Source: Prevotellaceae bacterium
GTDB taxonomy: Bacteria > Bacteroidota > Bacteroidia > Bacteroidales > UBA932
NCBI GenBank assembly: GCA_031266015.1
Contig: JAISBU010000002.1
Span: 1-57,196, forward strand
Direction: 5' to 3'
Length of the DNA: 57,196 nucleotides
Shown here: piece by piece, positions 32,795-41,816 of the stretch
Numbering within the stretch: position 1 is the stretch's first letter
Layout of the letters: each line of letters opens with the position of its first letter
Translations under genes and position numbers: made by a program
Notes under the pieces: model-generated
Databases searched by the model: none
What the model was told of the DNA's origin: nothing
What the model saw: only the letters and a program-made list of their open reading frames with translations

Positions 32795-35125
32795 TTGACT
32801 CGTTCGTTTACGATATATTTTCTTGCTTTTTCAACGGCTATAATTTTACTATCGTCCTGTAATTCAACCAAATACGTTCCACAAGGAGGCTATTTGCTAA
32901 GCTCGAACAGAATGGAGGTGAATGGTGAGGGACTTAAAAAAAGTGAGCTGCGGAGCATGATCCGGCAGAAGCCTAACAGTGAAATTTTTGCTTTGCGCTT
33001 TAACCTTTGGCTTTACAACCTCAGCGCTTCGGATAGCGGATGGGTGAACGAATTCCTGCGAAATTCCGGCGAGCCTCCTGTAATTTTGGATAGCGCGCAA
33101 GCCATAGCCAACTCAAGGCGTATGGAGCAATACATTGGCTATCGGGGCTACTACGGTTCCAGCGCAGAAACAATCATTAAGCGTAAGCAAAAAAAGGCCG
33201 ACGTAACCTACGTGGTTAACCTTGCCAAACCATACACCATGCGGCATATTGGCTACGATTTGCGCGACAGGCAAATGGATAGCTTATATGTGGCTGATAA
33301 AGAGAGAAGTCTGCTGCGGGAAGGAGGCGTTTTTGACGGTGAAGTGCTGGAGACCGAGGTCAACCGTATTGTACAGGTAGTGCGCACCCACGGCTACTAC
33401 GAGTTTAACAAGAGCTACATTACGTATCGCGCCGATACCGCGGTGGGAAACCGGCAGGTAGATATTACATTGATTTTGCAGCGGGAGCCTGTTCCCGGCA
33501 CTGCGAATACAAGGAATCACCGGGTTTTTTACGTGAACAACCTTGTGCTGAACGCGGACTATGATCCTGTAAAAGCTATACAGGATAGGGATTATTTGAC
33601 CGGGTGGGATACGCTAAACGTAAATGGCTTGCAGGTAATGCATAAAGGGCAACCGGGGATTAAGCCAGGTTTGGCGCTCATGAATAGCACAATAAGGCTG
33701 GGCGAACTCTACAATGAGCAGGATGTGAACCGTACCTATGCCAACTTTGCCAACTTGCGCCTTTTTAAATCAGTAAACATCCGGTTTAATGAAAATCAGG
33801 CGGCCCAGCAAGATTCTTTGGCATTGGATACGCTCCGCTATCCGCTGTCCGCAAGCGTAGTGCTGTCGCCGTTTACGCTGCAAAGCTACGATGTGGGTGG
33901 CGAGGTGTCCCTCAGCGGTAACGGGTTGTGGGGGTTTGCCGGACGCTTGAACTATCAGCATAAAAACATGTTCAGAGGCGCTGAAATATTTGCGGCAGGC
34001 ATTTCAGCCGCCTTTCAGAAAGTCCAGCTGTATGTTGGCAAGCCGCTGCAAAACTCTGTGGAGCTGGGGGCAACAGTATCGCTCAACATTCCTAAGATTA
34101 TATCGCCGTATAGTGAAACGTTCAATCGTCGTCTGTTCAGTCCGCGTACTCAAATCTCAGTTTCGGGGGACTATCAACAGCGCCCCGATTATGTGCGCAC
34201 TTTGCTGGCAACGACCTATGGTTACTCGTGGCGCAATACGCGTAACATGACGTATATTCTGAACCCCATTGATTTTAACATCATTAATATTACCCAAAAG
34301 GATTCGACATTTTTTGCCAGCATTCAGAATAACCCCTACCTGCTAAGCTCCTATCAGAACTCATTTTTGCTGGGATCAACATTTGCCGCCATTTACAACC
34401 GTTCGCTTTTGCAAAGGAAGGATAGGTTACATGTACGTTTTGATGCGGAGCTGAAGGGTAATCTTTTGTGGGCTCTTTGCAAGATATTTAATGTGCCGGC
34501 ATCCATGGATGCAACTACGGGGCGAAATACCTACTCCATTTGGCAAACAGACTTTGCACAGTTTGCCAAATTTGATGTAGCTGCCACTTACTTGACTACC
34601 ATAAATGAGGCCTCTTCAGTAGCCATGCGTGGAGTGATCGGAGTAGGTTTTGCGTATAGTAACTCCTACTCTTTACCTACGGATAAAATGTACTACGTGG
34701 GTGGTGCAAACAGCATGAGAGGTTGGCAAATTCGTACGCTGGGGCCTGGTACTTATGCGCCCGATACGATGGGTAATGTGCTCAACCACCTTGCCGATAT
34801 GCGCCTGGAGCTTAATGCCGAGTATCGCTTCAAGCTGTTTTGGAGGCTGGAAGGGGCTGTATTTTTAGATGCCGGTAACATTTGGAGCTTCAACGATAAG
34901 GACAGGCGAGAAGGTGCTTTGCTCAAGCTCTCAGCGCTCCCCAAGCAGCTTGCTTTGGACTGGGGACTTGGGCTGCGCCTGAATTTTAGCGTACTGGTAT
35001 TTCGCTTAGATTATGGTGTGAAGCTGCACGATCCTGCCGTGTCATCGCCATACTTCCTGTCACCCAACAGGTGGTTTACAGCAAACAACCACACCTACGT
35101 GATAGCGTTGAATTATCCATTCTAA
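32795..35125 (+). CDS. BamA/TamA-like outer-membrane assembly protein with lipoprotein signal
   Basis: This 776-residue protein has a hydrophobic signal ending in a lipobox (IILLSSCNST, lipidated C22). POTRA-like segments follow (residues 100-260; YVVNLAKPYTMRHIGYDL, TYANFANLRLFKSVNIRF), then a C-terminal 16-strand barrel-like half with GGANSMRGWQIRTLGPG, the hallmark VRGF/Y-like block of Omp85 proteins. It ends in an aromatic (NYPF). It probably inserts or exports outer-membrane proteins or lipids. The best start is the TTG at 32795: no in-frame ATG fits, and the predicted promoter lies just upstream. This start is inferred. Confidence 0.85.
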   Translation: MTRSFTIYFLAFSTAIILLSSCNSTKYVPQGGYLLSSNRMEVNGEGLKKSELRSMIRQKPNSEIFALRFNLWLYNLSASDSGWVNEFLRNSGEPPVILDSAQAIANSRRMEQYIGYRGYYGSSAETIIKRKQKKADVTYVVNLAKPYTMRHIGYDLRDRQMDSLYVADKERSLLREGGVFDGEVLETEVNRIVQVVRTHGYYEFNKSYITYRADTAVGNRQVDITLILQREPVPGTANTRNHRVFYVNNLVLNADYDPVKAIQDRDYLTGWDTLNVNGLQVMHKGQPGIKPGLALMNSTIRLGELYNEQDVNRTYANFANLRLFKSVNIRFNENQAAQQDSLALDTLRYPLSASVVLSPFTLQSYDVGGEVSLSGNGLWGFAGRLNYQHKNMFRGAEIFAAGISAAFQKVQLYVGKPLQNSVELGATVSLNIPKIISPYSETFNRRLFSPRTQISVSGDYQQRPDYVRTLLATTYGYSWRNTRNMTYILNPIDFNIINITQKDSTFFASIQNNPYLLSSYQNSFLLGSTFAAIYNRSLLQRKDRLHVRFDAELKGNLLWALCKIFNVPASMDATTGRNTYSIWQTDFAQFAKFDVAATYLTTINEASSVAMRGVIGVGFAYSNSYSLPTDKMYYVGGANSMRGWQIRTLGPGTYAPDTMGNVLNHLADMRLELNAEYRFKLFWRLEGAVFLDAGNIWSFNDKDRREGALLKLSALPKQLALDWGLGLRLNFSVLVFRLDYGVKLHDPAVSSPYFLSPNRWFTANNHTYVIALNYPF

Positions 35126-35207
35126 AAAAATCAGAGCTATTGAAAATTTCATTATGCTAATGTATTTGATTTTTAACTATTTATGCAACTTTATAAGCTG
35201 AAAAATT

Positions 35208-36101
35208 ATGTTTCGTAGATTGCTGAAAGAGTGGTTTACTTTCTCAAGGAGTGAGCGGGTGGGTATTCTTGTGTTGGCATTTCTTATGCTTATTTTCTTG
35301 GTTGCTCCTGTTGTTTTTCGATATGTAGATAATCATCATTCCAATGATTATGGTGCACTTAGAGCGCGAGTAGATTCTTTAGTTGAGCTGCTGCCAAATG
35401 GAGCGGATGAAATTCAGCAAACAAAAGAGCGTTGGTATACTCCTGCGGCAAAGAGCGAGGCAAAGCTATTTGTATTTAATCCGAATACGTTGAGCAAAGA
35501 CTCATTGGTGCTATTGGGATTCTCGCCCAAGCAGGCCGATGTCCTTTTGCGCTACCGTGAGCGTGGAGGCCGCTTTCGTACTGCAGATGATTTTTTCAAG
35601 TTTAGCATTGTGTCGTCTAAGCAACAGGAGCGCCTGTCCGGGGTAGTGAATATTCCGGTGGATACGACAATGCGCTATGCCTCGCAGCGTGCGGCATTCA
35701 CCCCTGTGGAGTTGAACTCTGCCGATACCGCAGAGCTGCGCACTATTTCGGGAATTGGCGCCTACTATGCTCAGCAAATTGTAATGCTGCGGGAAAAGCT
35801 GGGCGGTTTTGTAAGTGCAGAGCAGCTGTTGGAGATCAAATATTTTGATCAAGAAAAGCTGACTCGTATACAACCAAGAATAGCTATAAATGAAAACCTT
35901 GTGCAGCGGTTGAGGTTGCTTCCTGAAGATGAGCTCCTGCTGCGTAAACATCCATACATAGGACCATACGCCGCCCGGGGTATTGTGGCGTACGCCAAGC
36001 GCAAGGGGAGCGCTCCAACGCTGGATGAGCTGGTTAGCAACAATATTCTCACCCTGGCACAGGCTCAGAAGCTGAAGCCATACGTGGAGAGGGCGGAGTA
36101 A
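35208..36101 (+). CDS. Helix-hairpin-helix (ComEA-like) membrane-anchored protein
   Basis: This 297-residue protein has one N-terminal transmembrane helix (VGILVLAFLMLIFLVAPVVF, residues 18-37). Three HhH-type modules follow: FNPNTLSKDSLVLLGFSPKQADVLLRYRERGGRF around residue 95, VELNSADTAELRTISGIGAYYAQQIVMLREKLGGF around 165, and LLRKHPYIGPYAARGIVAYAKRKG around 250. These bind DNA backbone in ComEA. It may be a periplasmic DNA-binding protein for uptake or repair; no other competence genes are in view. Bacteroidota genomes often carry this protein as an uncharacterised HhH protein. Confidence 0.82.
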   Translation: MFRRLLKEWFTFSRSERVGILVLAFLMLIFLVAPVVFRYVDNHHSNDYGALRARVDSLVELLPNGADEIQQTKERWYTPAAKSEAKLFVFNPNTLSKDSLVLLGFSPKQADVLLRYRERGGRFRTADDFFKFSIVSSKQQERLSGVVNIPVDTTMRYASQRAAFTPVELNSADTAELRTISGIGAYYAQQIVMLREKLGGFVSAEQLLEIKYFDQEKLTRIQPRIAINENLVQRLRLLPEDELLLRKHPYIGPYAARGIVAYAKRKGSAPTLDELVSNNILTLAQAQKLKPYVERAE

Positions 36102-36121
36102 AGTGCATAGATTTTACTATA

Positions 36122-36153
36122 TTTTGTGATTTGCCCGAAAAAGTATATCTTTG
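36122..36153 (+). promoter_or_regulatory. Bacteroidota promoter before rpsU
   Basis: TTTTG at 36122-36126 and TATCTTTG at 36146-36153 are separated by 19 bp, matching the Bacteroidota -33/-7 spacing. The predicted leader of rpsU is about 145 nt, long enough for regulation, but I see no clear structure beyond a purine-rich GGAGG at 36236. Confidence 0.75.
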
Positions 36154-36306
36154 CCACTCATTTTGCAGCATTAACCCCTTATGTAGTATTGTAATAATTT
36201 AAAAATCAGGTAATTAACAATTAAGGCGAGTCTAAGGAGGTAAAAGTAAAATTCGCTTTAATGGATTGATAAGTAGATTTTTAGTAAACGATAAAATTAT
36301 ATAACC

Positions 36307-36501
36307 ATGATTATTGTTCCTATTAAGGAGGGCGAAAATATTGAAAAGGCCCTAAAGAAATTTAAGAGAAAATTCGAAAAAACCGGAGTTGTTCGTGAGC
36401 TTCGTTCACGTCAATTCTTCACAAAGCCATCGGTTGTGCGCCGTGACCAAATCAAGCGTGCCGCTTACATTCAGCAGCTGCAGCTGAGCGAGGATTTGTA
36501 G
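36307..36501 (+). CDS. rpsU: Ribosomal protein bS21
   Basis: This 64-residue basic protein starts MIIVPIKEGENIEKALKKFKRKFEKTG and has the RRDQIKRAAYIQQLQ-type C-terminus typical of Bacteroidota bS21. It binds the 30S platform near the anti-Shine-Dalgarno region and is part of the set by which Bacteroidota avoid SD-led initiation. It begins the rpsU-xerC-hpf block conserved in this phylum. Confidence 0.95.
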   Translation: MIIVPIKEGENIEKALKKFKRKFEKTGVVRELRSRQFFTKPSVVRRDQIKRAAYIQQLQLSEDL

Positions 36502-36572
36502 TCGCTTAAACTGCGTTAAAACAGGCATGGAGTGTAGCGTATTGTTGCAAAAAGTGGTACTTTAGCAACAAT

Positions 36573-37442
36573 ATGTTACACTCTTTTTTGCAATATCTAC
36601 AAGGCGAAAAGCGCTACTCGCAGCATACAATTCATGCATATATGAGCGATATAGGGCAGCTGGCAGATTACTTGCAAATAAAAGATTTACAGCAAGCTGA
36701 CCACAGGCAGCTGCGCGGCTGGTACTCGGAGCTGTTGAGGCAGGGGTTGAGCACTCGCTCTGTCAACAGAAAAATAACATCAGTGAGTACATTCTTTAAG
36801 TACTTGGTGCGCGAGCAGGTATTGCAGCAAAACCCTGTTGAAAAGGTGGTGAATCCTAAAAACAGCAAACGATTGCCGTTTTTCTACAAGGAGGAGCAAC
36901 TCAAGGAAATGTTGGATGCGGAGGTTAACGAAGGCAGCTACGAGCAGTGCCGTAACCATGCAATGATAGAATTGTTCTATGGCACAGGGATGCGCCTGTC
37001 GGAGCTGGTAGGACTTACAATTTCGAGTGTAAGCTTAAGCAACCAAACAGTGAAGGTGTTGGGCAAGGGCAACAAGCAGCGCATAATTCCGCTGAGTCCG
37101 CATTTGCAGGAAGTGCTGGTTAAGTACTTGGAGGTGTTGAAAAGTAGCTACGAGGCGTTGCCTAAAAGTTCTTTATTTCTTACAAAAAAAGGAGAGCCTG
37201 TGTATCCCGGGTTGGTATATAGAGTGGTACACAGAAGGCTGGCAGAGCAGGGAGTAAGCGGCAAAAAAAGTCCGCACGTTTTACGACATTCGTTTGCAAC
37301 GCATATGCTCAATAAGGGATCGGATCTCAATAGTATAAAAGAATTGTTGGGTCACACCAGCCTTAGCGCAACTCAGGTGTACACTCACAACAATATTGAG
37401 AAGCTGCTTAAGTCGTATCGCAATGCACATCCGCACGCGTAG
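36573..37442 (+). CDS. xerC: Tyrosine recombinase XerC/XerD
   Basis: This 289-residue recombinase has an N-terminal SAM-like core-binding domain (residues 1-90) and a catalytic domain. The full active set is visible: R141 in GTGMRLSE, K165, H235 and R238 in HVLRHSFATHML, H261 in LLGHTSLSATQVYTH, and nucleophile Y270. It resolves chromosome dimers at dif. Its place between rpsU and hpf is the standard location of this gene in Bacteroidota, so it is housekeeping, not from a mobile element. Assignment as XerC versus XerD is by context. Confidence 0.93.
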   Translation: MLHSFLQYLQGEKRYSQHTIHAYMSDIGQLADYLQIKDLQQADHRQLRGWYSELLRQGLSTRSVNRKITSVSTFFKYLVREQVLQQNPVEKVVNPKNSKRLPFFYKEEQLKEMLDAEVNEGSYEQCRNHAMIELFYGTGMRLSELVGLTISSVSLSNQTVKVLGKGNKQRIIPLSPHLQEVLVKYLEVLKSSYEALPKSSLFLTKKGEPVYPGLVYRVVHRRLAEQGVSGKKSPHVLRHSFATHMLNKGSDLNSIKELLGHTSLSATQVYTHNNIEKLLKSYRNAHPHA

Positions 37443-37525
37443 CGGTACAAGCCGAAAATTGAGAGCCTCGTGTTAAGGAGGAGTTCAAGTTTAATAATTA
37501 AATATATTTTTAGGAGGGTAAGATT

Positions 37526-37825
37526 ATGAACGTAAAAATTCAATCAATCAAGTTTACGGCAGATAAAAATCTGCTTGCGTTTATAGAAGATAAGGTTGGC
37601 AAGCTGGATAGGTTTTATGATGGTATTGTTGGAGCCGAAGTCGCCCTGAGCCTTGAGAACGTATCGGATGATAAAAATAAGGTAGCAAAAATCAGGTTGG
37701 TAGTTCCCGGCAATGATATGTTTGCGGAGCACCAGTGCAAGTCATTTGAAGAGGCTGTAGATATGAATGTTGAAGTGCTAAAGAAGCAGCTTGCAAAGCA
37801 TAAGGATAAAGAGCGCGGAAAGTAG
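37526..37825 (+). CDS. hpf: Short ribosome hibernation promoting factor
   Basis: This 99-residue protein (MNVKIQSIKFTADKNLLAFIEDKVGKLDRF, then VAKIRLVVPGNDMFAEHQCKSFEEAVDMNVEVLKKQLAKHKDK) matches short HPF/RaiA proteins. It binds the decoding region of 30S subunits and supports dimerisation or inactivation in stationary phase. An AGGAGG-like sequence precedes the ATG (37513-37518). A strong hairpin follows at 37848. Confidence 0.93.
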   Translation: MNVKIQSIKFTADKNLLAFIEDKVGKLDRFYDGIVGAEVALSLENVSDDKNKVAKIRLVVPGNDMFAEHQCKSFEEAVDMNVEVLKKQLAKHKDKERGK

Positions 37826-37847
37826 TAGTACCATGTTTTGGTAAACA

Positions 37848-37879
37848 AAAACCTCGGAAGAATCTTCTTTCGAGGTTTT
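37848..37879 (+). terminator. Rho-independent terminator after hpf
   Basis: Arms AAAACCTCG (37848-37856) and CGAGGTTTT (37871-37879) pair perfectly, continued by an imperfect GAAGAA/TTCTTT inner stem, and are followed by a T-run. The site ends the rpsU-xerC-hpf unit. Confidence 0.85.
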
Positions 37880-37922
37880 TTTACAATAATGTCAATATCC
37901 GCTTGGCTTATGAGCTTCTTTT

Positions 37923-38186
37923 TTACGGAGCCTGTTTCGTAAAAAGGTAAACGTTGAATACTTTTATGTTGATTTTGTTAGCCGGCCCGAATTGTGATAC
38001 CAGCTCGCCCAATCCGCTGTCGTTGTAATCGCGTTCGGTTAGCTTAAGTATGGGCTTGTTCAGCTTGTCGCAAAGCCAGAATACGGCGCGCTTGGTCAGC
38101 TTATCATTCCAGCTTACGGTGCCAATGAGCCATGGCGTTTTTAGGCGGGTAAACTCGGCTGCGGAGGCGGTGTCAACAATAAAGGT
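37923..38186 (-). pseudogene. Fragment of a Bacteroidota-type NagB (glucosamine-6-phosphate deaminase) gene
   Basis: The minus strand encodes TFIVDTASAAEFTRLKTPWL, then GTVSWNDKLTKRAVFWLCDKLNKPILKLT and DYNDSGLGELVSQFGPANKINIKVFN, ending VYLFTKQAP and a stop. An in-frame TGA lies directly upstream (38187-38189) and there is no start codon. The words match the middle of the long NagB proteins (about 660 residues) of Bacteroidota as I recall them. Only about 88 codons remain, so this is a dead remnant. It sits beside a sugar transporter gene, suggesting a former amino-sugar utilisation locus. Confidence 0.78.
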
Positions 38187-38296
38187 TCAAGATTAGCTAA
38201 GTAGTTTTCTTTCCTTTTTATTTTCTAAGCCTATTATGCTTTGATATTCAAAACATTATGCAAATAAAATTGTTATTCTACTAATCTTGAACCTTT
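38181..38296. repeat. 16-bp perfect inverted repeat flanking AT-rich DNA
   Basis: AAAGGTTCAAGATTAG at 38181-38196 is repeated inverted at 38281-38296 (CTAATCTTGAACCTTT), with 84 bp of AT-rich sequence between. One end abuts the nagB remnant. This could be the ends of a tiny insertion element or an operator for the transporter. A TAACTTTG (TAnnTTTG) box follows at 38302-38309. Confidence 0.7.
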
Positions 38297-38350
38297 TTTT
38301 ATAACTTTGCGAATAACTCAGTTGAAATATTAACTTAAAAAAGCACTATC

Positions 38351-39625
38351 ATGAGTGAACACAAGAAAAATTATGCGCTCCCCATTACAATGATGATCGC
38401 GCTGTTTTTTATGATCTCATTTGTAACCGGCCTGCAGAATCCCTTTGGCGTTATTGTAAAAAACCAGTTTGGGGCGAGCAACTTTATGTCGCAGTTGGGT
38501 AACGCGGCTAACTTTATAGCATATGCCTTTTTGGGTATTCCGTCGGGTATGCTGCTTCGTCGTTTTGGATATAAGTTTACGGCCCTCTCGGCTATAGTAG
38601 TAGGTTTTTGTGGAGTTGGCATTACCTTCCTTTCGGGAGTTGCAGAAAACTTTGAAGTTTACTTAATAGGCGCTTTCATCTCCGGATTTTCCATGTGCAT
38701 GCTTAACGCAGTGGTAAACCCTATGCTCAATACCATGGGCGGCGGCGGCAAAAAAGGCAATCAGCTTATGCAGCTTGGAGGCTCTGTAAACTCTATTGGA
38801 GCTACTATTATTCCGGTGCTGGTAGGCTACCTTATCGGTAACGCAGCCAACGCCTCTATTAAGGATGCGAATCCTGCGCTATTCTTGGCTATGGGTATTT
38901 TTGCGCTTACATTTCTAGTGCTCTTCTTTGTAAGTATTCCGGAACCACACATGGAAAAAGCAGGAGAGAAGAGAGAAAAAGATTCTCGCAGTGCACTTTC
39001 ATTCAACCATTTTGTACTGGGCGCTTTGGGCATTTTTGTGTACGTAGGCGTAGAGGTAGGTATTCCTAACATCGCCAACCTGTTTATGACAAGCGAGGCT
39101 GCCAAAGGCGGTTTAGGTATTGATACGACAACAGCTGGTACCATTGTGGGTACATACTGGTTCCTTATGATGATCGGACGCCTTTGCGGAGCTTCACTGG
39201 GCGCTAAATTTTCAAGTAAATCCATGCTGACTTTTGTAGCTGGCATTGGAATTTTGTTGGTGCTACTGGCTATAGTTATGCCGTTGACCAACACGGTAAG
39301 CATGCCGGTGTTCAAGTCAGACATCTCGTTTGGGTTGGTGCAAGTGCCTCTCAGTATTATGTTCCTGATACTTTGTGGTTTGTGTACCTCTGTGATGTGG
39401 GGAGGTATTTTCAACCTGGCAGTTGAAGGTCTGGGGAAGTACACCGCTATGGCTTCGGGCATATTTATGATGATGGTGTGCGGTGGAGGTATACTGCCTC
39501 TTATTCAAGGCTTTGTGGCCGACAAGTTGAGCTACACCGCCAGCTACTGGGTAGTATTTGTGGGCTTGGCTTACATTTTGTACTACGCGCTGGTTGGTTC
39601 CAGAGTGAAGCAATCGGCAGAATAG
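38351..39625 (+). CDS. Sugar MFS transporter (FucP/NagP-like)
   Basis: This 424-residue protein has twelve hydrophobic segments and the fucose permease-type N-terminus (FFMISFVTGLQNPFGVIVKNQFGASNFMSQLGNAANFIAYAFLGIPSGMLLRRFGYK, read across helices 1-2). It also has FISGFSMCMLNAVVNPMLNTMGG in helices 4-5. The FucP/glucose-galactose permease group in Bacteroidota often transports N-acetylglucosamine or neutral hexoses in symport with H+ or Na+. Next to it lies the nagB fragment, so an amino sugar is a reasonable guess. It has its own downstream terminator and interrupts the usual hpf-tRNA-tuf order. Confidence 0.88.
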   Translation: MSEHKKNYALPITMMIALFFMISFVTGLQNPFGVIVKNQFGASNFMSQLGNAANFIAYAFLGIPSGMLLRRFGYKFTALSAIVVGFCGVGITFLSGVAENFEVYLIGAFISGFSMCMLNAVVNPMLNTMGGGGKKGNQLMQLGGSVNSIGATIIPVLVGYLIGNAANASIKDANPALFLAMGIFALTFLVLFFVSIPEPHMEKAGEKREKDSRSALSFNHFVLGALGIFVYVGVEVGIPNIANLFMTSEAAKGGLGIDTTTAGTIVGTYWFLMMIGRLCGASLGAKFSSKSMLTFVAGIGILLVLLAIVMPLTNTVSMPVFKSDISFGLVQVPLSIMFLILCGLCTSVMWGGIFNLAVEGLGKYTAMASGIFMMMVCGGGILPLIQGFVADKLSYTASYWVVFVGLAYILYYALVGSRVKQSAE

Positions 39626-39647
39626 CCGATTAAAACTCTAAAGCTTG

Positions 39648-39686
39648 AAACCTTCCGAAGGACTTTATCTTCGGGAGGTTTATTTT
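39648..39686 (+). terminator. Rho-independent terminator after the sugar transporter
   Basis: Arms AAACCTTCCGAAG (39648-39660) and CTTCGGGAGGTTT (39669-39681) form a 13-bp stem with one wobble, followed by ATTTTT. It isolates the transporter from the tRNA-tuf unit. Confidence 0.85.
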
Positions 39687-39835
39687 TCCTGATTTAGGGG
39701 AGAAGCGGGCTAGCTTTTATTAATAAAACCCTACATTATATAAAGTCAACTATTTGATAATCAAATGGTTAATTTTATAGCCTTAGGCTTTATACAATGT
39801 TTCTGTCGAAAAACTAAAAAATCCTTACGGAAATA

Positions 39836-39867
39836 TTTTGCCAGTTAAAGAAAAAGCTCTACATTTG
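39836..39867 (+). promoter_or_regulatory. Strong Bacteroidota promoter for the tRNA-tuf unit
   Basis: TTTTG ends at 39840 and TACATTTG lies at 39860-39867, a 19-bp gap, the canonical -33/-7 arrangement. It is about 50 bp before the first tRNA and probably drives the tRNA array and tuf. Confidence 0.8.
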
Positions 39868-39917
39868 CATCCCAATTAACAGGGAAGTTTGTGCTCCGAA
39901 CTGTGATGAGGGCTATT

Positions 39918-39991
39918 GCCGATGTAGCTCAGCTGGCCAGAGCAGCTGATTTGTAATCAGCTGGTCGGGGGTTCGAATCCCTCCATCGGCT
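39918..39991 (+). tRNA. tRNA-Thr (TGT)
   Basis: The 74-nt cloverleaf has acceptor GCCGATG/CATCGGC, D-loop GCTCAGCTGGCCAGAGC, anticodon loop TTTGTAA with anticodon TGT, and T-arm GGGGGTTCGAATCCCTC. It is the first of four tRNAs before tuf. Confidence 0.95.
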
Positions 39992-40036
39992 CTGACAGCT
40001 TGAAAAAACGTGTTCTTTGATTTCAATGAAATCTCC

Positions 40037-40119
40037 GGGGGGATACCAGAGCGGCCAAATGGGACAGACTGTAAATCTGTTGTCTTGCGACTTCGGAGGT
40101 TCGAATCCTCCTCCCCCCA
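40037..40119 (+). tRNA. tRNA-Tyr (GTA)
   Basis: This class II tRNA with a long variable arm has acceptor GGGGGGA/TCCCCCC, anticodon stem-loop CAGACTGTAAATCTG (anticodon GTA) and T-arm GGAGGTTCGAATCCTCC. A CCA follows in the DNA (40120-40122). Confidence 0.95.
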
Positions 40120-40125
40120 CCACTT

Positions 40126-40198
40126 GCGGAAGTAGCTCAGTTGGTAGAGCATCAGCCTTCCAAGCTGAGGGTCGCGAGTTCGAGCCTCGTCTTCCGCT
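40126..40198 (+). tRNA. tRNA-Gly (TCC)
   Basis: Acceptor GCGGAAG/CTTCCGC, anticodon stem TCAGC/GCTGA with loop CTTCCAA (anticodon TCC), and T-arm GCGAGTTCGAGCCTCGT form a complete cloverleaf. CCA is encoded at 40199-40201. Confidence 0.95.
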
Positions 40199-40275
40199 CC
40201 ATTGACTAAATGTCTTTATGCAGCGCCTTTTACAGGAGTAAAAAGCTGTCGGCAATATTTAGGAAAAAAGTTGAT

Positions 40276-40347
<72 letters not shown>

Positions 40348-40427
40348 CTTTTTCATTTCATACAGGTGGCTTCATTGCGCGCAACATAAATTAGAATTTA
40401 CAAACACTATTAAAATCTCTTACAGCC

Positions 40428-41615
40428 ATGGCAAAAGAAAAATTTGAAAAAACCAAGCCTCACGTGAACATTGGCACTATTGGTCACGTAGACCACGGTA
40501 AAACTACCCTTACTGCTGCTATCACCACCGTGTTGGCAAAGAAGGGTTTGTCAGAGAAGCGTGACTTTGCTTCCATTGACAACGCTCCGGAAGAAAAAGA
40601 GCGTGGTATTACTATTAATACTGCACACGTCGAGTACCAAACAGCAACCCGCCACTACGCGCACGTTGACTGTCCGGGCCACGCCGACTATGTAAAGAAC
40701 ATGGTTACCGGCGCTGCGCAAATGGACGGCGCCATTTTGGTTTGTGCCGCTACCGATGGTCCTATGCCTCAAACTCGCGAGCACATCCTTTTAGCCCGTC
40801 AGGTAAACGTACCAAGGATCGTTGTTTTCATGAATAAGGTTGACTTGGTTGACGACGCTGAAATGCTGGACTTGGTTGAAATGGAGTTGCGCGAGCTATT
40901 GTCATTCTACAAGTACGATGGCGATAACGCTCCGGTTATTCGTGGCTCTGCACTTGGCGCTTTGAACGGTGATGCCAAGTGGGAAGACAAGGTTCTGGAG
41001 CTTATGGATGCTGTAGATACCTATATTCTTATTCCTCCTCGCGAAATCGACAAGCCTTTCCTGATGCCGGTTGAAGACGTGTTCTCCATTACCGGTCGTG
41101 GTACTGTTGCTACAGGCCGTATTGAAACAGGTGTCATTGAGGTTAACAATGAGGTTGAAATTATCGGTCTTGGCGAGAAGCCTCAAAAGAGCGTATGTAC
41201 CGGTGTTGAAATGTTCCGCAAGCTCCTTGATAAGGGCGAGGCCGGTGACAACGTTGGCCTGTTGCTTCGTGGTATTGACAAGAAGGAAATCCGTCGCGGT
41301 ATGGTTGTTGCCAAGCCAGGTTCGGTTACTCCTCACACTAAGTTTACCGCTGAAATCTACGTGTTGAAGAAAGAAGAGGGTGGCCGCCACACTCCTTTCC
41401 ACAACAAGTACCGTCCTCAATTCTACCTGCGTACACTTGACGTAACAGGTGAGGTTGAGCTGCCACAAGGCGTAGAAATGGTAATGCCGGGCGACAACGT
41501 GTCAATCACCGTTACCTTGATTACTCCGGTTGCCATGCACGAAGGTCTTCGCTTCGCTATCCGCGAAGGCGGCCGTACCGTAGGCGCCGGTCAGGTTACC
41601 AAGGTGCTTGCGTAA
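40428..41615 (+). CDS. tuf: Elongation factor Tu
   Basis: This 395-residue GTPase has the P-loop GHVDHGKT (residues 19-26), switch region [21 protein letters not shown] and NKVD. Domains 2 and 3 follow ([23 protein letters not shown] and the C-terminal [25 protein letters not shown]). It delivers aminoacyl-tRNA to the ribosome. It is co-oriented with the tRNA array upstream and with tRNA-Trp-secE-nusG downstream, as in most Bacteroidota. Confidence 0.98.
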   Translation: MAKEKFEKTKPHVNIGTIGHVDHGKTTLTAAITTVLAKKGLSEKRDFASIDNAPEEKERGITINTAHVEYQTATRHYAHVDCPGHADYVKNMVTGAAQMDGAILVCAATDGPMPQTREHILLARQVNVPRIVVFMNKVDLVDDAEMLDLVEMELRELLSFYKYDGDNAPVIRGSALGALNGDAKWEDKVLELMDAVDTYILIPPREIDKPFLMPVEDVFSITGRGTVATGRIETGVIEVNNEVEIIGLGEKPQKSVCTGVEMFRKLLDKGEAGDNVGLLLRGIDKKEIRRGMVVAKPGSVTPHTKFTAEIYVLKKEEGGRHTPFHNKYRPQFYLRTLDVTGEVELPQGVEMVMPGDNVSITVTLITPVAMHEGLRFAIREGGRTVGAGQVTKVLA

Positions 41616-41643
41616 TCAGATTCGACCGTAATAGATTATTAAT

Positions 41644-41680
41644 CAAATAGTTAGCCCTATGAGTAGGGGCTAACTATTTG
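41644..41680 (+). other. Hairpin between tuf and tRNA-Trp
   Basis: CAAATAGTTAGCCC (41644-41657) pairs perfectly with GGGCTAACTATTTG (41667-41680). No U-run follows, so this is more likely a processing site or partial attenuator than a simple terminator. Confidence 0.65.
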
Positions 41681-41690
41681 TGGCAACTAT

Positions 41691-41761
41691 AGGGGCATAG
41701 TTTAATGGTAGAACGGAGGTCTCCAAAACCTTTGGTGGGAGTTCGATTCTCTCTGCCCCTG
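41691..41761 (+). tRNA. tRNA-Trp (CCA)
   Basis: The 71-nt cloverleaf has acceptor AGGGGCA/TGCCCCT, anticodon loop CTCCAAA (anticodon CCA) and T-arm GGGAGTTCGATTCTCTC. Its position directly before secE is typical of the phylum. Confidence 0.95.
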
Positions 41762-41816
41762 CAAAGCGTTACAGCATCAGTGTTATAGCGCTTCAAACGT
41801 CAAAAACAGAAAGGCA

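Noticed and set aside
36573..37442. Integrase of a mobile element or integron
   Set aside because: Location between rpsU and hpf is the standard housekeeping position of xerC in Bacteroidota; no att sites or cargo were seen.
39913..40255. Two overlapping minus-strand frames across the tRNA array
   Set aside because: They are antisense translations of tRNA genes; the cloverleafs fully explain the sequence.
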